A DNA stretch of 64,000 bases from Centrapalus pauciflorus (taxonomy: Eukaryota > Streptophyta > Magnoliopsida > Asterales > Asteraceae). Shown here piece after piece: positions 55,404 to 64,000 of the stretch (position 1 is its first letter; each line of letters begins with the position of its first letter). The notes under the pieces are model-generated. The model had not been told where the DNA came from. It ran no database searches and saw only the letters and a program-made list of their open reading frames with translations. Position numbers and translations under genes: made by a program. The stretch lies in assembly GCA_020465985.1 (NCBI GenBank), contig JAANYP010002960.1:256288-320287 (forward strand), written 5' to 3'.

Positions 55404-56954
55404 TTGTGTGGGTATGAATTGGATGAAGATGTGGGTATGATGGATGTGGGTATGAAGTGGATGAAGATGAATCTGATAGAATTTGAGGTGCAGTTGAATT
55501 GTTGGATGTGTTACCTATAGTAGAAGAAACATTAGAAACATTAGATTTAAGACCAAAAAATTCTACATAAAAAGGATCAATTAAATTAACTAAATCAGAA
55601 GGTGAAAAAGAAGTAGATTGAAAAGAAGAGTCTCCAGGCATTGGTGTAATGCGTGATCCTGAATGATCAACTTCGGGTGCCAGTTCAGCCAATTCGTCAA
55701 ATGTGACATGCACACTTTCATTGACTGTTCTGGTCGAGTGTTGAATGCCCGATATGCCTTCGCGTTGGATGAGTATCCAATGAAGATCGCTTCATCCGCT
55801 TTCTCATTGAATTTCCCGAGGTTGTCTTTGTCATTAAGCGCATAGCACCTGCAACCAAATACACGTAAGTACTTGATAAAAGGTACTTTATTCAAGAAGA
55901 GTTGATATGGAGTTTTATCGAAGCGCTTATGGATTATGGAGCGATTCTGCGTGTAGCAAGCTGTTGACACGGTTTCGGCCCACAAGAACGGAGGTAGTAT
56001 CGAATAAGTCAGCATTGTACCTGCAGCTTCCACAAGGGTACGGTTACGCCTTTCTACGACACCATTTTGTTGAGGTGTTCTAGCAGTAGAATATTGATGT
56101 TGAATACCTTTGGATCGAAGGAAGCCCTCTACTACCGAATTCTTGAATTCCGTGTCGTTGTCATAGCGGATTGATTGAACAGACAGTTGCTGTTGGGTTT
56201 CGACACTCTTTATAGTTGATGATTTCTTGAGCTGTCTCATCCTTGGATCGCAAGAATTTAACCCAGGTATATCGTGAGTAATCGTCAACGATAACCAACA
56301 CATATCGCTTTCCATTTATGCTTTGGGTCCGCATCGGTCCGCGTAAGTCCATATGAAGTAACTCCAATACTATCTTCGATGATGGTTCGGGTTTTGGTTT
56401 GTGAGATGATCGTTTCATCTTTCCCTTCTCACATGCTCCACACAAATGGTCTTTTTCATATCTTAGTTCTGGGAGTCCTTTTACCAGTTGTTTAGCAGCC
56501 AGCTTGTTGATGTTTTTTTCAAAGTTTAAGTGGGATAGCCTACGATGCCACAACCAAGAGTCTTTTGACGAGGCTTTTGACAGAAGGCAGATGCTATCCT
56601 TAACCATAAGCTTAACTACATCTACGGTGTAAAGGTTAGAGTTACCGGAACCGGATAAAATTTCTTTGCCATCCATACTCTTAACACTACAGTTCTTAGC
56701 CCTAAATGTGACTTCTAATCCTTTATCGCAGAGTTGACCTATGCTAAACAGATTATGTGATAATCCCTCAACATAGTCAACATCCTTGATGACTAGATTA
56801 TTTAAGACTAAATCCACGTATCTTTTTATGTGAGCATGGTGACTGTTTTTGAATCTATTGTCCCACAGTATTGTTTTACTATATTGGACAACAATTCTCT
56901 TCTCCCGGTCATGTGCTTGGAGCATCCCGAATCCATATACCAGATGGATTTTGC
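55404..56954 (-). pseudogene. pol: Element D protease and integrase, broken
   Basis: The protease begins right after the CAG at 56955, with MDSGCSKHMTG (Asp-Ser-Gly at 56933-56925). A frame change follows, then YVEGLSHNLFSIGQLCD, the GAG-pre-integrase zinc region (LWHRRLSHLNF, CGACEKGKM) and the integrase core (LLHMDLRGPM, VIVDDYSRYTW). A second frame change near 56200 leads to YDNDTEFKN (altered from the usual SDNGTEF) and QNGVVERRNRTLVEAA. The C-terminal linker is Ser/Thr/His/Pro-rich and ends at the RT deletion near 55404. Confidence 0.85.
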
Positions 56955-57242
56955 CTGAAAAACAAATAAATATATATAATGAAAATCTATAAGCATTCAA
57001 ACAGATCCATCTTAAATTAACAATCAAACCGTGTTCTGAACCGAGATGTTCAGAAAACATGATGATATTAGACCGGGTCCAGAGCTGTGTGCACAGAAGC
57101 CAAACGTGTCGGTTTAAGCACAACCGATAAGCAGAAGAACGGGTCCTAGCCTATGATAACTAGAAGCAAATTCATTGAAGTACGGGTCTTGATCTGAAGT
57201 AACCAAGAACCATCTGCATTAAGATCACACAACTTTGGGTAC
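56955..57242 (-). other. Intron-like gap between D gag and protease
   Basis: Gag reads RWVPKVV and stops at 57225. Protease begins 270 bases later, directly after TTTATTTGTTTTTCAG (AG at 56956-56955), a strong plant 3' splice-site match preceded by an AT-rich run. A GT at 57242-57241 (TGG|GTACCC) would give a 288-base intron whose removal keeps gag and protease in one frame, but that donor is a poor match to consensus. Another donor further upstream is possible. Confidence 0.45.
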
Positions 57243-60200
57243 CCATCTTAATATGGGTCCTTTTGGGTTAGTAGTTCCAGGTGAATATGACACGTTTGTA
57301 GTTTTAGGAACCCATTTTGTAGTTATGTGGGGACCAGATGCATAGCCTTTTGGAATCCATTGAAAATTGGATTTATCAGGCTTTGGAACCTTAGGCGATG
57401 AAATTACCTTCGGTTTTTGACTTTTTGAGACTTGTTTGACTTTTGCTTTAGTTTTGCTTTAGTTTTGGGCCTAGGCAAAGTACAAGTCTCATTTTTTGTG
57501 ATGGCCGATGATGCAACATTTTTTATTTTCTTTTTACGAATTCTTTTAGCAGGTAAAGGCACAAAAGCATTCATTTCATGTACTTGGCATCTAAAACGAG
57601 TTGGACATAATTTAAACAAGTCACTAAAAGAATACTTCAAACAAGCATTAGAATTCGTTACATCATTACAATCATTGTTTTTTCAGAGAATACATGCAAC
57701 CTATCTCTAGAAACAAAATCATTTGGCATAACAACCTTCTTCACAAAAAAACTTGAGAAATCTTGCATGGTTGTTTTTGGCACTCTTCTCACATGATTTG
57801 TAGGAACAAAACAACGAGAGTCAGTACGCACGGAAGACTTAGACTTTAAAGATTTTTCTTTTTCTTGGTGAGTGGATTTCTTAGAAGACTTGGATTGAAT
57901 TTGAGTCTTCTTTGAAACCTCAGCTTTGAAAGATTTTGAGCACTCACCTTTAAAAATGATAGAAGAATTTTCAATTTTAGTTTTACCTTTGTTAGATGAC
58001 ACGAGTGGGATTTTGGTAGGACGAGAAACTCTTGGCTCTTTTAAAAGATCTTTTAAGCTTTGAGAAACCATGTCAAATTTTTCTTTGTAGACACTTAATT
58101 CTACAGATTGTTGAAAACTTTGATTTACCAATTATTCCTCACTCTTAAGAAGATCTTCTTGATAATCAAGGGCTTTCTTTCGAGTTGACTTTAAATCCTA
58201 ATTTAAAACATTAATTTTATGTTGAAGAACTTTTGTAGGAATGTAAATGTGAGGGATTGGTTTACTGGTTCTGCTTTCATTTCAGCTTCAGAATAACTAG
58301 ACAAGAAGTCTTCCTCTAGAGTGTGTACTCTATAAGGATAACTCTCGTTTAGTTTTTCATATTTAAAAGATATTTCTTTTTCTTTATTTTCATTACGTTT
58401 CTCATCCTCTTGGGTTAAGACTTCTTTTGATGATTTGAAAAAGAAGGATTTAAGCCCAACACCCATGTAATTCATGTCATAAAAAAGAGGTAAAACTTGT
58501 TGAGCCTTTTCCAAATACTTAGGATTTTTAAAACCAATTCCTTGTTTAGAATGGTAAAACCTAGTCTCTTTGGGCTGGTTCAAATGAATAGTTTGTTCTG
58601 TTTGACCCCGTTTTAAAAATTCATCATCAAGGGTCTTTATTCTAGAGTACAAACTTATTCTTTCTTCTTCTATCATTTTGTATTTTTTTAAGCTGTCTAT
58701 GTTTTCCATACTTACGGTCTCTAATTGTTTTGATAGAACATATATTTCTGATTTTAATGAGTGCTTTTCGTTTGATAACATATCCATACAAGGTTCTAGA
58801 TATGTATTCCTATCCTGAACATCTACCTTTTCAATTAGCATCTGTTTGATCACATTATGATTAGTTAACCACTTCGATTGATATAACTCAGATGACTCTT
58901 TTAATGTTTGGGCTAGATGTTCAGCCTTGACACACTTTTCCGTTTCAGCATTTAACTAGCTTTTAAATCAAGTATATGTGTGTGCAAGTTACATCCACTA
59001 TAAACAGATAAATTATTTGCATGCTTTGGATGTAAAAGGAATGTACCTCAGGTGCCTCAGAATCTGATGAAGAACATTGTGGATCCTCGGATCTGGCCAT
59101 CAGAAATGCTGGTGGATTTTGTGGTGTCTCCCCCTCAGCAACAGTGTCTGAATCAGAATCGGACGTTGTGGTGTAGTTAGCCAATCCATTACAATCCGCC
59201 ATGTAGCAATTCTTACCCTTATGATCGTCTTCATCAGTATTCGTATCATCCTAATAATATTCTTGGGCAACTAGAGCCATAGCAACATTCCTCTTCTTGG
59301 CGGCCTCCAGCTTCCGCACGTAATAACCAACGTCTCTTTCGTACTTATTTTTGCATCCCTACCAAAGTGGCCCGATTTGCCACACTTGTAGCACAGACGT
59401 TCTTCATTCCCCTTAGGCTCTTCCGCTCTTGGCCTTTCATCTCTCCTCTCAATCGGCCGCTTGTCGGGACGGCGAGGTTCTCGACTGTCATCCCTTCTGT
59501 TGTCCCGACGATCATAGTCCCTTCGATTGTCACGTCGGTCATCCCGTCTATCCTCCCGACGATCATCCCTACGGTCATAATCGCGTCTATCATCCTTACG
59601 ATCATCTCTCCTATCGTCTCGCCTTTCATAACGGCGGTCATCTCGATAGACCTGTATATCGTCATATCGTTTGTCATCTCTGTCATCCCTTCGATAATAA
59701 TCCCTTCTGTCATCTCGGCGATAGTCATCTCTTCTGTCATCTGAATACCTCCGCGGGCCGGTGTCATAGCGGAGCTGATTGTTAGTCTTATTGGAGAAAC
59801 GTCGTTGTTGTAGACGATTAGTCCATAAGGCTATTTGTTCTTGAATTGCCGCTTCTTCTTTATCTAAAATCTCACGCGGAGGAGAAGCATATCAGCACTG
59901 GGATGATGATGATCCTTGAGTGTAGGATGCAGCAGGGAGGTTCTTGTTGGATATCAAGGCCAGAGAATGAGTTGGTTTGATGCCCGTATTGGCAGATAGT
60001 AACAAGGATACTAACTGACTGGCCATTTGCTTCTGATGGTCTACGTCACCCTGATACTTTTTCAATTCTTTAAAAACCACATTGATAGACACATTGGGGA
60101 AGTCCAACACTCTTCGCGTGGCTGGGCATGCAATTTGCCATTCAGGGGCTAAGGCAGCAAAGAACTGGATGTTGATGTGATCCTTGTCTTTCTTTATGTG

Positions 60201-60695
60201 CAGTTTGTTAAGTTCGTTTAGAACCGCACATAATCCGGTGAACGTGGCCTGTATTGACTCCCCGTCTTTGGCCATGAACTCAGTAAACTTGGCCTTTGTC
60301 TCCTCAATTTTGGCTCTGTTGTCTAAGTCGGCCCCTAGCATCTGAACCTCTAGTTCATCCCACATTTCCTTAGCGGACATTTTGCTGTCTACAGTGGGCA
60401 AGGCTTGGTAGATCAGATATTCAGCCCTTTTGTCAGCATGTTGCCTGTCTCGCTCTTCCTCATTTGCAGGTTCACGTTCAACTTTGGATGCGAGAACAGG
60501 TGGGTCGGCTTCGGGTCTTGCAGCAATTTCCCGATAATAGATAATTGGGCCTTCGGAAATCGATTGGAGCATAAGGTTGCCATTTGGTTGCATACCGACA
60601 AACTTGAGAAATCGGGACTTCCACTGCTCATATTCATCCGGATACAGAACAAGTGGTCTATTCTTGGATCCTAGGACAAGGGCTTCTCTAGACAT
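57225..60695 (-). pseudogene. gag: Element D gag, very large, broken
   Basis: ATG at 60695 opens a UBN2-type capsid domain (YEQWKSRFLKFVG, MWDELEVQMLG, FTGLCAVLNEL), open to a TGA near 59890. In the same frame a tract dominated by Arg and Asp follows (59755-59450), then a zinc knuckle CYKCGKSGHFGRD (near 59395-59357) whose last Cys is lost by a one-base shift. The rest is in several frames: acidic Ser/Asp part (59202-58963), long coiled-coil-like parts (58853-58203, KQLETVSMENIDSLKKYK), Lys/Ser-rich parts (58131-57658, 57640-57404) and the end WIPKG, WVPKT, RWVPK with stop at 57225. At about 1,150 codons it is even larger than gag of A/B/C, with the same WVP-type end. Confidence 0.83.
59450..59755 (-). 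repeat. Arg/Asp-rich repeat tract in D gag
   Basis: In gag frame about 100 residues are mostly Arg and Asp, with regular Tyr, in variants of RRDDRRDYDRRDD. At DNA level it is a degenerate short tandem repeat of CGATGAC-type words. It lies between capsid and zinc knuckle. Confidence 0.78.
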
Positions 60696-61624
60696 GATTT
60701 ATAGTGCTGATATGAAAGAAGGAGATCTTGAAGGTGGAAACTGGATTTGGATTAGCTGAACTTCAGATGAACAGTACCTTGGATGGTACGAAGTTCGGAT
60801 GAACAGTGATTTCAGATGGGACCGAATTCGGGTGAACAGTGACTTCGGATGGGACCGAGTTCTGTTTGACCAACATCAGATGGACCGAATTCGGATGGAA
60901 CGAATTCGGATGAACAGTGACTTCGGATGGGACCGAATTATGTTTGACCAAGATCAGATGGACCGAATTCGGATAGATCGAATTTGGATGAACACTTGGA
61001 AAAAATTTTCAAATGGGAATACCGAATTCGGATTTGGACCGAAGTTCGGATGGTCCAAAATGGAAGTATAAAATGAAAGCACAAGTTAAAATAAGTGTTT
61101 TAAAATTACTTGATCAAAACTTTGGGTAGTTCGAAGTGAGGTCCGAATTTGGGAAAAAGTGTTCCGAAGTGCACCTAAATATGAAGTGGACCGAGCTAAG
61201 GTCCGAAATGGTCCGGAATGGGGTCCGAAATGCAACAGTTATGAAATTTTCAGAAGTTTTCCAGAAGTACAACTAGCAGATTTTGGCCTAAAATAGTTTT
61301 TAAATGATTGAAAAATTATTTTAAACACTTTTAAGTCTTTAAAATATACCAAAACACGTAAAAATCCTTCAAAAGTGGACCAAACAGAGATGAAAACCCA
61401 TGTTTTTCAAGATGAAAAAATCTGATATAGATGGACAAAAGCATGTAATGATTGAACCTAAATTGCTTTAAATCACTAGGGAATGTATACGAGATGAATA
61501 TAGGAATAAAGAAACACGAAAAACATAAATATTGTTGAAGAAGAAAGATCAAATCGTGAACAATGGTGAAGAACAGCGAAAAACAGTAGCAAATCCGAGA
61601 AAATGAAGTTGAAATCCACCTCCT
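60696..61624 (-). other. Element D leader
   Basis: No gene. It contains CCGAATTCGG and TTCGGATG words throughout 60780-61240, including the 78-bp tandem repeat. An open frame on the + strand (60799-61071) is only a translation of these repeats. Confidence 0.7.
60841..60996 (+). repeat. 78-bp tandem repeat, two units, in D leader
   Basis: GACTTCGGATGGGACCGA starts at 60841 and again at 60919. The units also share TGTTTGACCAA and CAGATGGACCGAATTCGGAT. Confidence 0.75.
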
Positions 61625-61626
61625 GA

Positions 61627-61637
61627 GCTCTGATACC
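61627..61637 (-). promoter_or_regulatory. Primer-binding site of element D
   Basis: The minus strand reads GGTATCAGAGC three bases after the LTR end at 61641, initiator methionine tRNA type with the first T lost. Confidence 0.87.
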
Positions 61638-61640
61638 GAT

Positions 61641-62009
61641 TGTTAAGAATGATTCCCAGTTATAATCAGCACTCGTTTGTATATAAACACTCAAATAATC
61701 ACTCACAAACATAATAGAAACTCAATGATTGTGTAATGATGAAGAGAGAAGACAAAGAGAATGTTTTTGAATAAATATGCGGCGGCTGGAAAGATTTGTC
61801 CATGTAATATTCAATTGTCAACAACACCTTTTACACACAACCCTAGGTCATTAAATACCTAGGGTAATAAAAGCAACTTTAAGGGAATTACACTTTGGCC
61901 CCCTTAACTTCAATAACAAAGAAACTACTCTAGAAATAAATTACAAGAAAATTAACTAGAAATATTTATTACAAAATAAATCCACAAGATCGAAATTAAA
62001 TATTTAACA
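61641..62009 (-). repeat. 5' LTR of element D (369 bp)
   Basis: On + it begins TGTTAAGAATG and ends TTTAACA, a 6-bp terminal inverted repeat TGTTAA/TTAACA. About 5 % differs from the 3' copy. CATAT follows at 62010-62014. Confidence 0.92.
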
Positions 62010-62690
62010 CATATACATATTGCAATGCTTAAAATTTGGATTTATATCATTGGAAAATCTCTTGATATTTCAAACTTGGACAAATCCTATATTTTTAATC
62101 CTTCGCCCACTAGATTTCATTTCAGGACATTCTGACTGTTCTTTTGATTCTTATATGATTTTTAACTGTTTCTTGGTCAAATTCATTCCAAGTCATTTCA
62201 TCTGGTCTAAAAGTGCATTTTAGATGTTTTGTCCTAAGAATCATGATTTCAAATTGATTTTGTCCTGAAATTTCTTGATCTAGGCCTTCATTCTAGGCCC
62301 ATTTATGTGACAAAGGCCCATTCTAGGTCTTGTTGATTTTTCATAGGCCAACGTTTTCTGGTAATCATCATTTTTTACTAGACTTGTCTCACGGGTGCTT
62401 CAATTGCAAGGTCATTTTTCTGATACATGGTCAATTAACATATTTTCTGAGCCAACTTGAGTCACATCATCTTGTTTGATTCTATTAGAAATATTCTGGC
62501 TTTGGTTGACTTGATTTGACTTGATTTGACCATATTTGACTTTGGTTGATATAATTTTGACCTAATTTTGATTTGATTTGACTTTAGTGTTTTAATTCAA
62601 AGTTTATTATTTCACTAAGATATTATTATGAACTTAAATTATTTCTTGTGCTGATCAATTCTTGAAGTTCAGAAATTATTTTGAATGTTT
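62010..62690 (+). other. Element F leader, continued after element D
   Basis: It opens with the right-hand CATAT duplication of D (62010-62014). No gene. Between 62506 and 62582 the word TTGAC occurs six times on the + strand, in a degenerate TTGACTTGATT repeat. Element G begins near 62691. Confidence 0.55.
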
Positions 62691-63092
62691 TGTTGTGCGG
62701 ATATTGTCTTTAGATATATTTGCATAATAATCCCGGATCACCCATATTGCTAGATCATTAAGATAAACCATAAAAGAATTAATACCTGGATCTATTAATA
62801 TCGTCTTCTTTATGCAGAATCCTGACGACAAACTAACAGGGTTGTGAGAGTCTTCCTCACCTAAAGCCTTAATGTTGTAGACCGAACATCAGATCTATGA
62901 TAGATGGAGATTAGGGATCATAGGGTTGCTTTAGGGTATTTGGGACCCTCACTATATAAAGATAGGGAATTAAGGTTACCATCAACCTTAAAGCCCAATA
63001 GGTTTAGTTTATTAATTAATAACCCAATAAGTTTATTAAAGATAAAGCCCAATAATTTAAATATATAAGCCCACTGAATAGAAATTCTAACA
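62691..63092 (-). repeat. 3' LTR of element G (about 402 bp)
   Basis: On the minus strand it begins TGTTAGAATTTC (63092). The far end is placed at TGTTGTGCGG (62691 on +), giving TGTT/AACA ends; this end is uncertain because the 5' LTR is not available. A minus-strand TATA-type word (CTTTATATAGTG) lies near 62955. Confidence 0.6.
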
Positions 63093-63112
63093 ATCTCCCA
63101 CTTGGGCTTATA
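63064..63112 (-). promoter_or_regulatory. PPT and LTR start bracketed by a 10-bp inverted repeat (element G)
   Basis: TATAAGCCCA (63064-63073) and TGGGCTTATA (63103-63112) pair perfectly. The 29-base loop holds the PPT GTGGGAGAT and the LTR start. The geometry equals that of element B with a different sequence. Confidence 0.72.
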
Positions 63113-63490
63113 ATGTTTGAAATTATATTACAGATATCATTAGAAGCGCGTCTGTAAGTTTATCTTTTAGACTTTTATAATCAATCTGGTCCATTATATG
63201 TATTAGTGATAGAACCATTATAGCTTTTGTCACACTTTAGTAGTGACTAAACTACGATGATCACTATACTAATACATTCAATGACATAGATCAAGTGAGT
63301 TGCATGAAAATTGCATGAAACTTAATTGCATATTTTTCAACTGGTCAAACTTTAGTCTTAAATGAGATCAGTTCACAATCCGTATTACAATGCAACCATG
63401 CACATAAGTGAGCTCATAAAAAAAATTAAAACCATAAACTTTATTCTACATAAAATTACAACAATTCACAATGAAACATTAAGAACGACC
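63113..63490 (-). other. Element G region between pol end and PPT
   Basis: No gene; AT-rich 3' untranslated part of G on the minus strand. The stop of pol is at its upper end (63491). Confidence 0.6.
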
Positions 63491-64000
63491 TTAAATTGAC
63501 TCCCACTGAAACAAGGCTACATCCGTAATAACACCTATAAGAGCAATATGCTCACGAAAGATCATTGGTGTTAGACCTCTAGTTAATGAGTCTGCTAGCA
63601 TAGATTTTATTCTTATATTTATGTGAAAATTTTTTATCCTGAACTCTGTCTTAACAACTAGAAACTTTGTAAAATTTCTATTATTGTCAGAATAAAACAC
63701 TGCTGATTTATTATCATGATTAATACTTAGTTGTGTTATAATGCAGTTAATACTTGCAACACCATGATAAATTTTCATAGCCATAATCCTTTATTTGATG
63801 TCTCGTAATAAGCAATAAATTCTACGATCATGTTAGAAAGAGCTACAAGAATCTAATTACCAGACTCTAGTACTTTTACTCCCACTGTTAAACACGATGC
63901 AAATAGATGTAGAATAACTGCTATTTTAGCATCCCGTAAAATCAAAGTCAAAAAACCAAATGATCTCGACATGTTCAACTTTCATATGTGAGCATATTGT
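63491..64000 (-). pseudogene. pol: Element G RNase H, C-terminal end of pol, decayed
   Basis: The minus strand from 63784 reads DNKSAVFYSDNNR, FLVVKTEF, HINIRIKSMLADSLTRGL and FREHIALIGVI to a stop at 63491, the end of a Copia RNase H including the Asp in DNKSA. Upstream (63785-64000) related words can be seen in changing frames with stops, so the gene is decayed. It is a different subgroup from A-D. Confidence 0.8.

Larger units (their letters stand above)
38892..62009 (-). mobile_element. Element D: second SIRE-like Copia family, minus strand, split by element E
   Basis: Order on the minus strand: 5' LTR (62009-61641), PBS, leader, gag (60695-57225), intron-like gap, PR, IN, RT remnant, RNase H (to 54447), spacer, ORF3 (52575-50619 and 40676-39276), PPT and 3' LTR (39259-38892), between CATAT duplications. 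E accounts for 40682-50618. The LTRs differ at about 18-20 of 368 positions, older than E. D's ORF3 shares a pattern with A's, so both belong to the same broad lineage though LTRs and gag are unlike. Confidence 0.92.
37408..62690 (+). mobile_element. Element F: Copia-type element, 5' LTR and leader only, split by element D
   Basis: A 5' LTR (37408-37765), PBS and a leader are visible. The leader is interrupted at 38891 by D (TSD CATAT) and resumes at 62010. No gag is reached before element G begins near 62691, so F's coding part would lie beyond the window or is lost. The initiator-Met PBS and the 358-bp LTR suit a Copia element, but without coding sequence the superfamily is inferred. Confidence 0.65.
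62691..64000 (-). mobile_element. Element G: 3' end of a Copia element, minus strand, continues beyond window
   Basis: A 3' LTR (to 63092), PPT and the end of pol (RNase H) lie on the minus strand. The PPT surroundings AAGTGGGAGATTGT just before TTAGAATTTC are typical of a common plant Copia group. The rest lies past 64000. Confidence 0.82.

Noticed and set aside
59367..59785. Open frames on the + strand rich in Ile, Val, Pro, and an alternative minus frame rich in Met and Thr
   Set aside because: They are other frames of the Arg/Asp repeat in D gag; only that frame joins the capsid and zinc knuckle.
60799..61071. Open frame of 90 codons on the + strand rich in Asp, Arg, Met, Trp
   Set aside because: It is the translation of the CCGAATTCGGATG repeats in D's leader, in the strand opposite to the element.
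1..64000. Bacterial-type systems, CRISPR arrays, rRNA or tRNA genes
   Set aside because: None found. Regular repeats here are short palindromes without spacers, and tRNA-like words are retrotransposon primer-binding sites or the SINE B box.

Overview
The window is a plant repeat cluster, with no host gene recognised. Everything codable belongs to LTR retrotransposons. All the readable primer-binding sites match the 3' end of initiator methionine tRNA, the intergenic DNA is AT-rich, and a tRNA-type SINE is present. The Copia elements have a very large gag and an extra third gene after pol (ORF3), a layout typical of SIRE-like Copia elements of flowering plants. A eudicot, perhaps an asterid, is my inference from the ORF3 type; the species cannot be fixed from this sequence.

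Layout. (1) 1-35538: element A, a SIRE-like Copia on the + strand whose 5' end lies outside the window: gag, pol, a structured spacer, ORF3, 3' LTR. Its ORF3 is split at 8786/33152 by element B (8787-33151), same family, with target duplication AGGTC. (2) B has both LTRs, but its leader is interrupted by an 11.7-kb minus-strand patchwork (C, 9442-21155) of the same family: LTR pieces, three ORF3 ends, gag and PR-IN, including a 1,620-bp tandem duplication. (3) 35539-37407: AT-rich intergenic DNA with one SINE. (4) 37408-62690: element F, of which only the 5' LTR and leader are seen. It is split by element D (38892-62009, minus strand, TSD CATAT), a second SIRE-like Copia with its own ORF3. D's ORF3 is split by element E (40682-50618, minus strand, TSD AAACC), a Ty3 chromovirus of Tekay/Del type with one unbroken 1,523-codon gag-pol and nearly identical 2.56-kb LTRs. 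(5) 62691-64000: 3' end of another minus-strand Copia element, G.

Insertion order follows from nesting: A before B; F before D before E. LTR divergence by eye agrees: E about 0.3 %, B about 3 %, D about 5 %. Only E looks potentially autonomous. A, B, C and D carry stops, frameshifts and deletions; D has lost the front half of its reverse transcriptase.

The most interesting signals are non-coding. In three different Copia families (A/B, D, G) a perfect or near-perfect 8-10-bp inverted repeat of unrelated sequence brackets the polypurine tract and the first bases of the 3' LTR. A/B/C carry three evenly spaced small hairpins after pol, one pair of which changes in a compensating way. In both SIRE-like families a splice-acceptor-like sequence stands directly before protease and directly before ORF3, and gag ends at a similar WVP motif followed by a stop, which suggests subgenomic expression. 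Short palindromes centred on TTCGAA, CGAATTCG or ACTCGAGT recur in the non-coding parts of four different elements.
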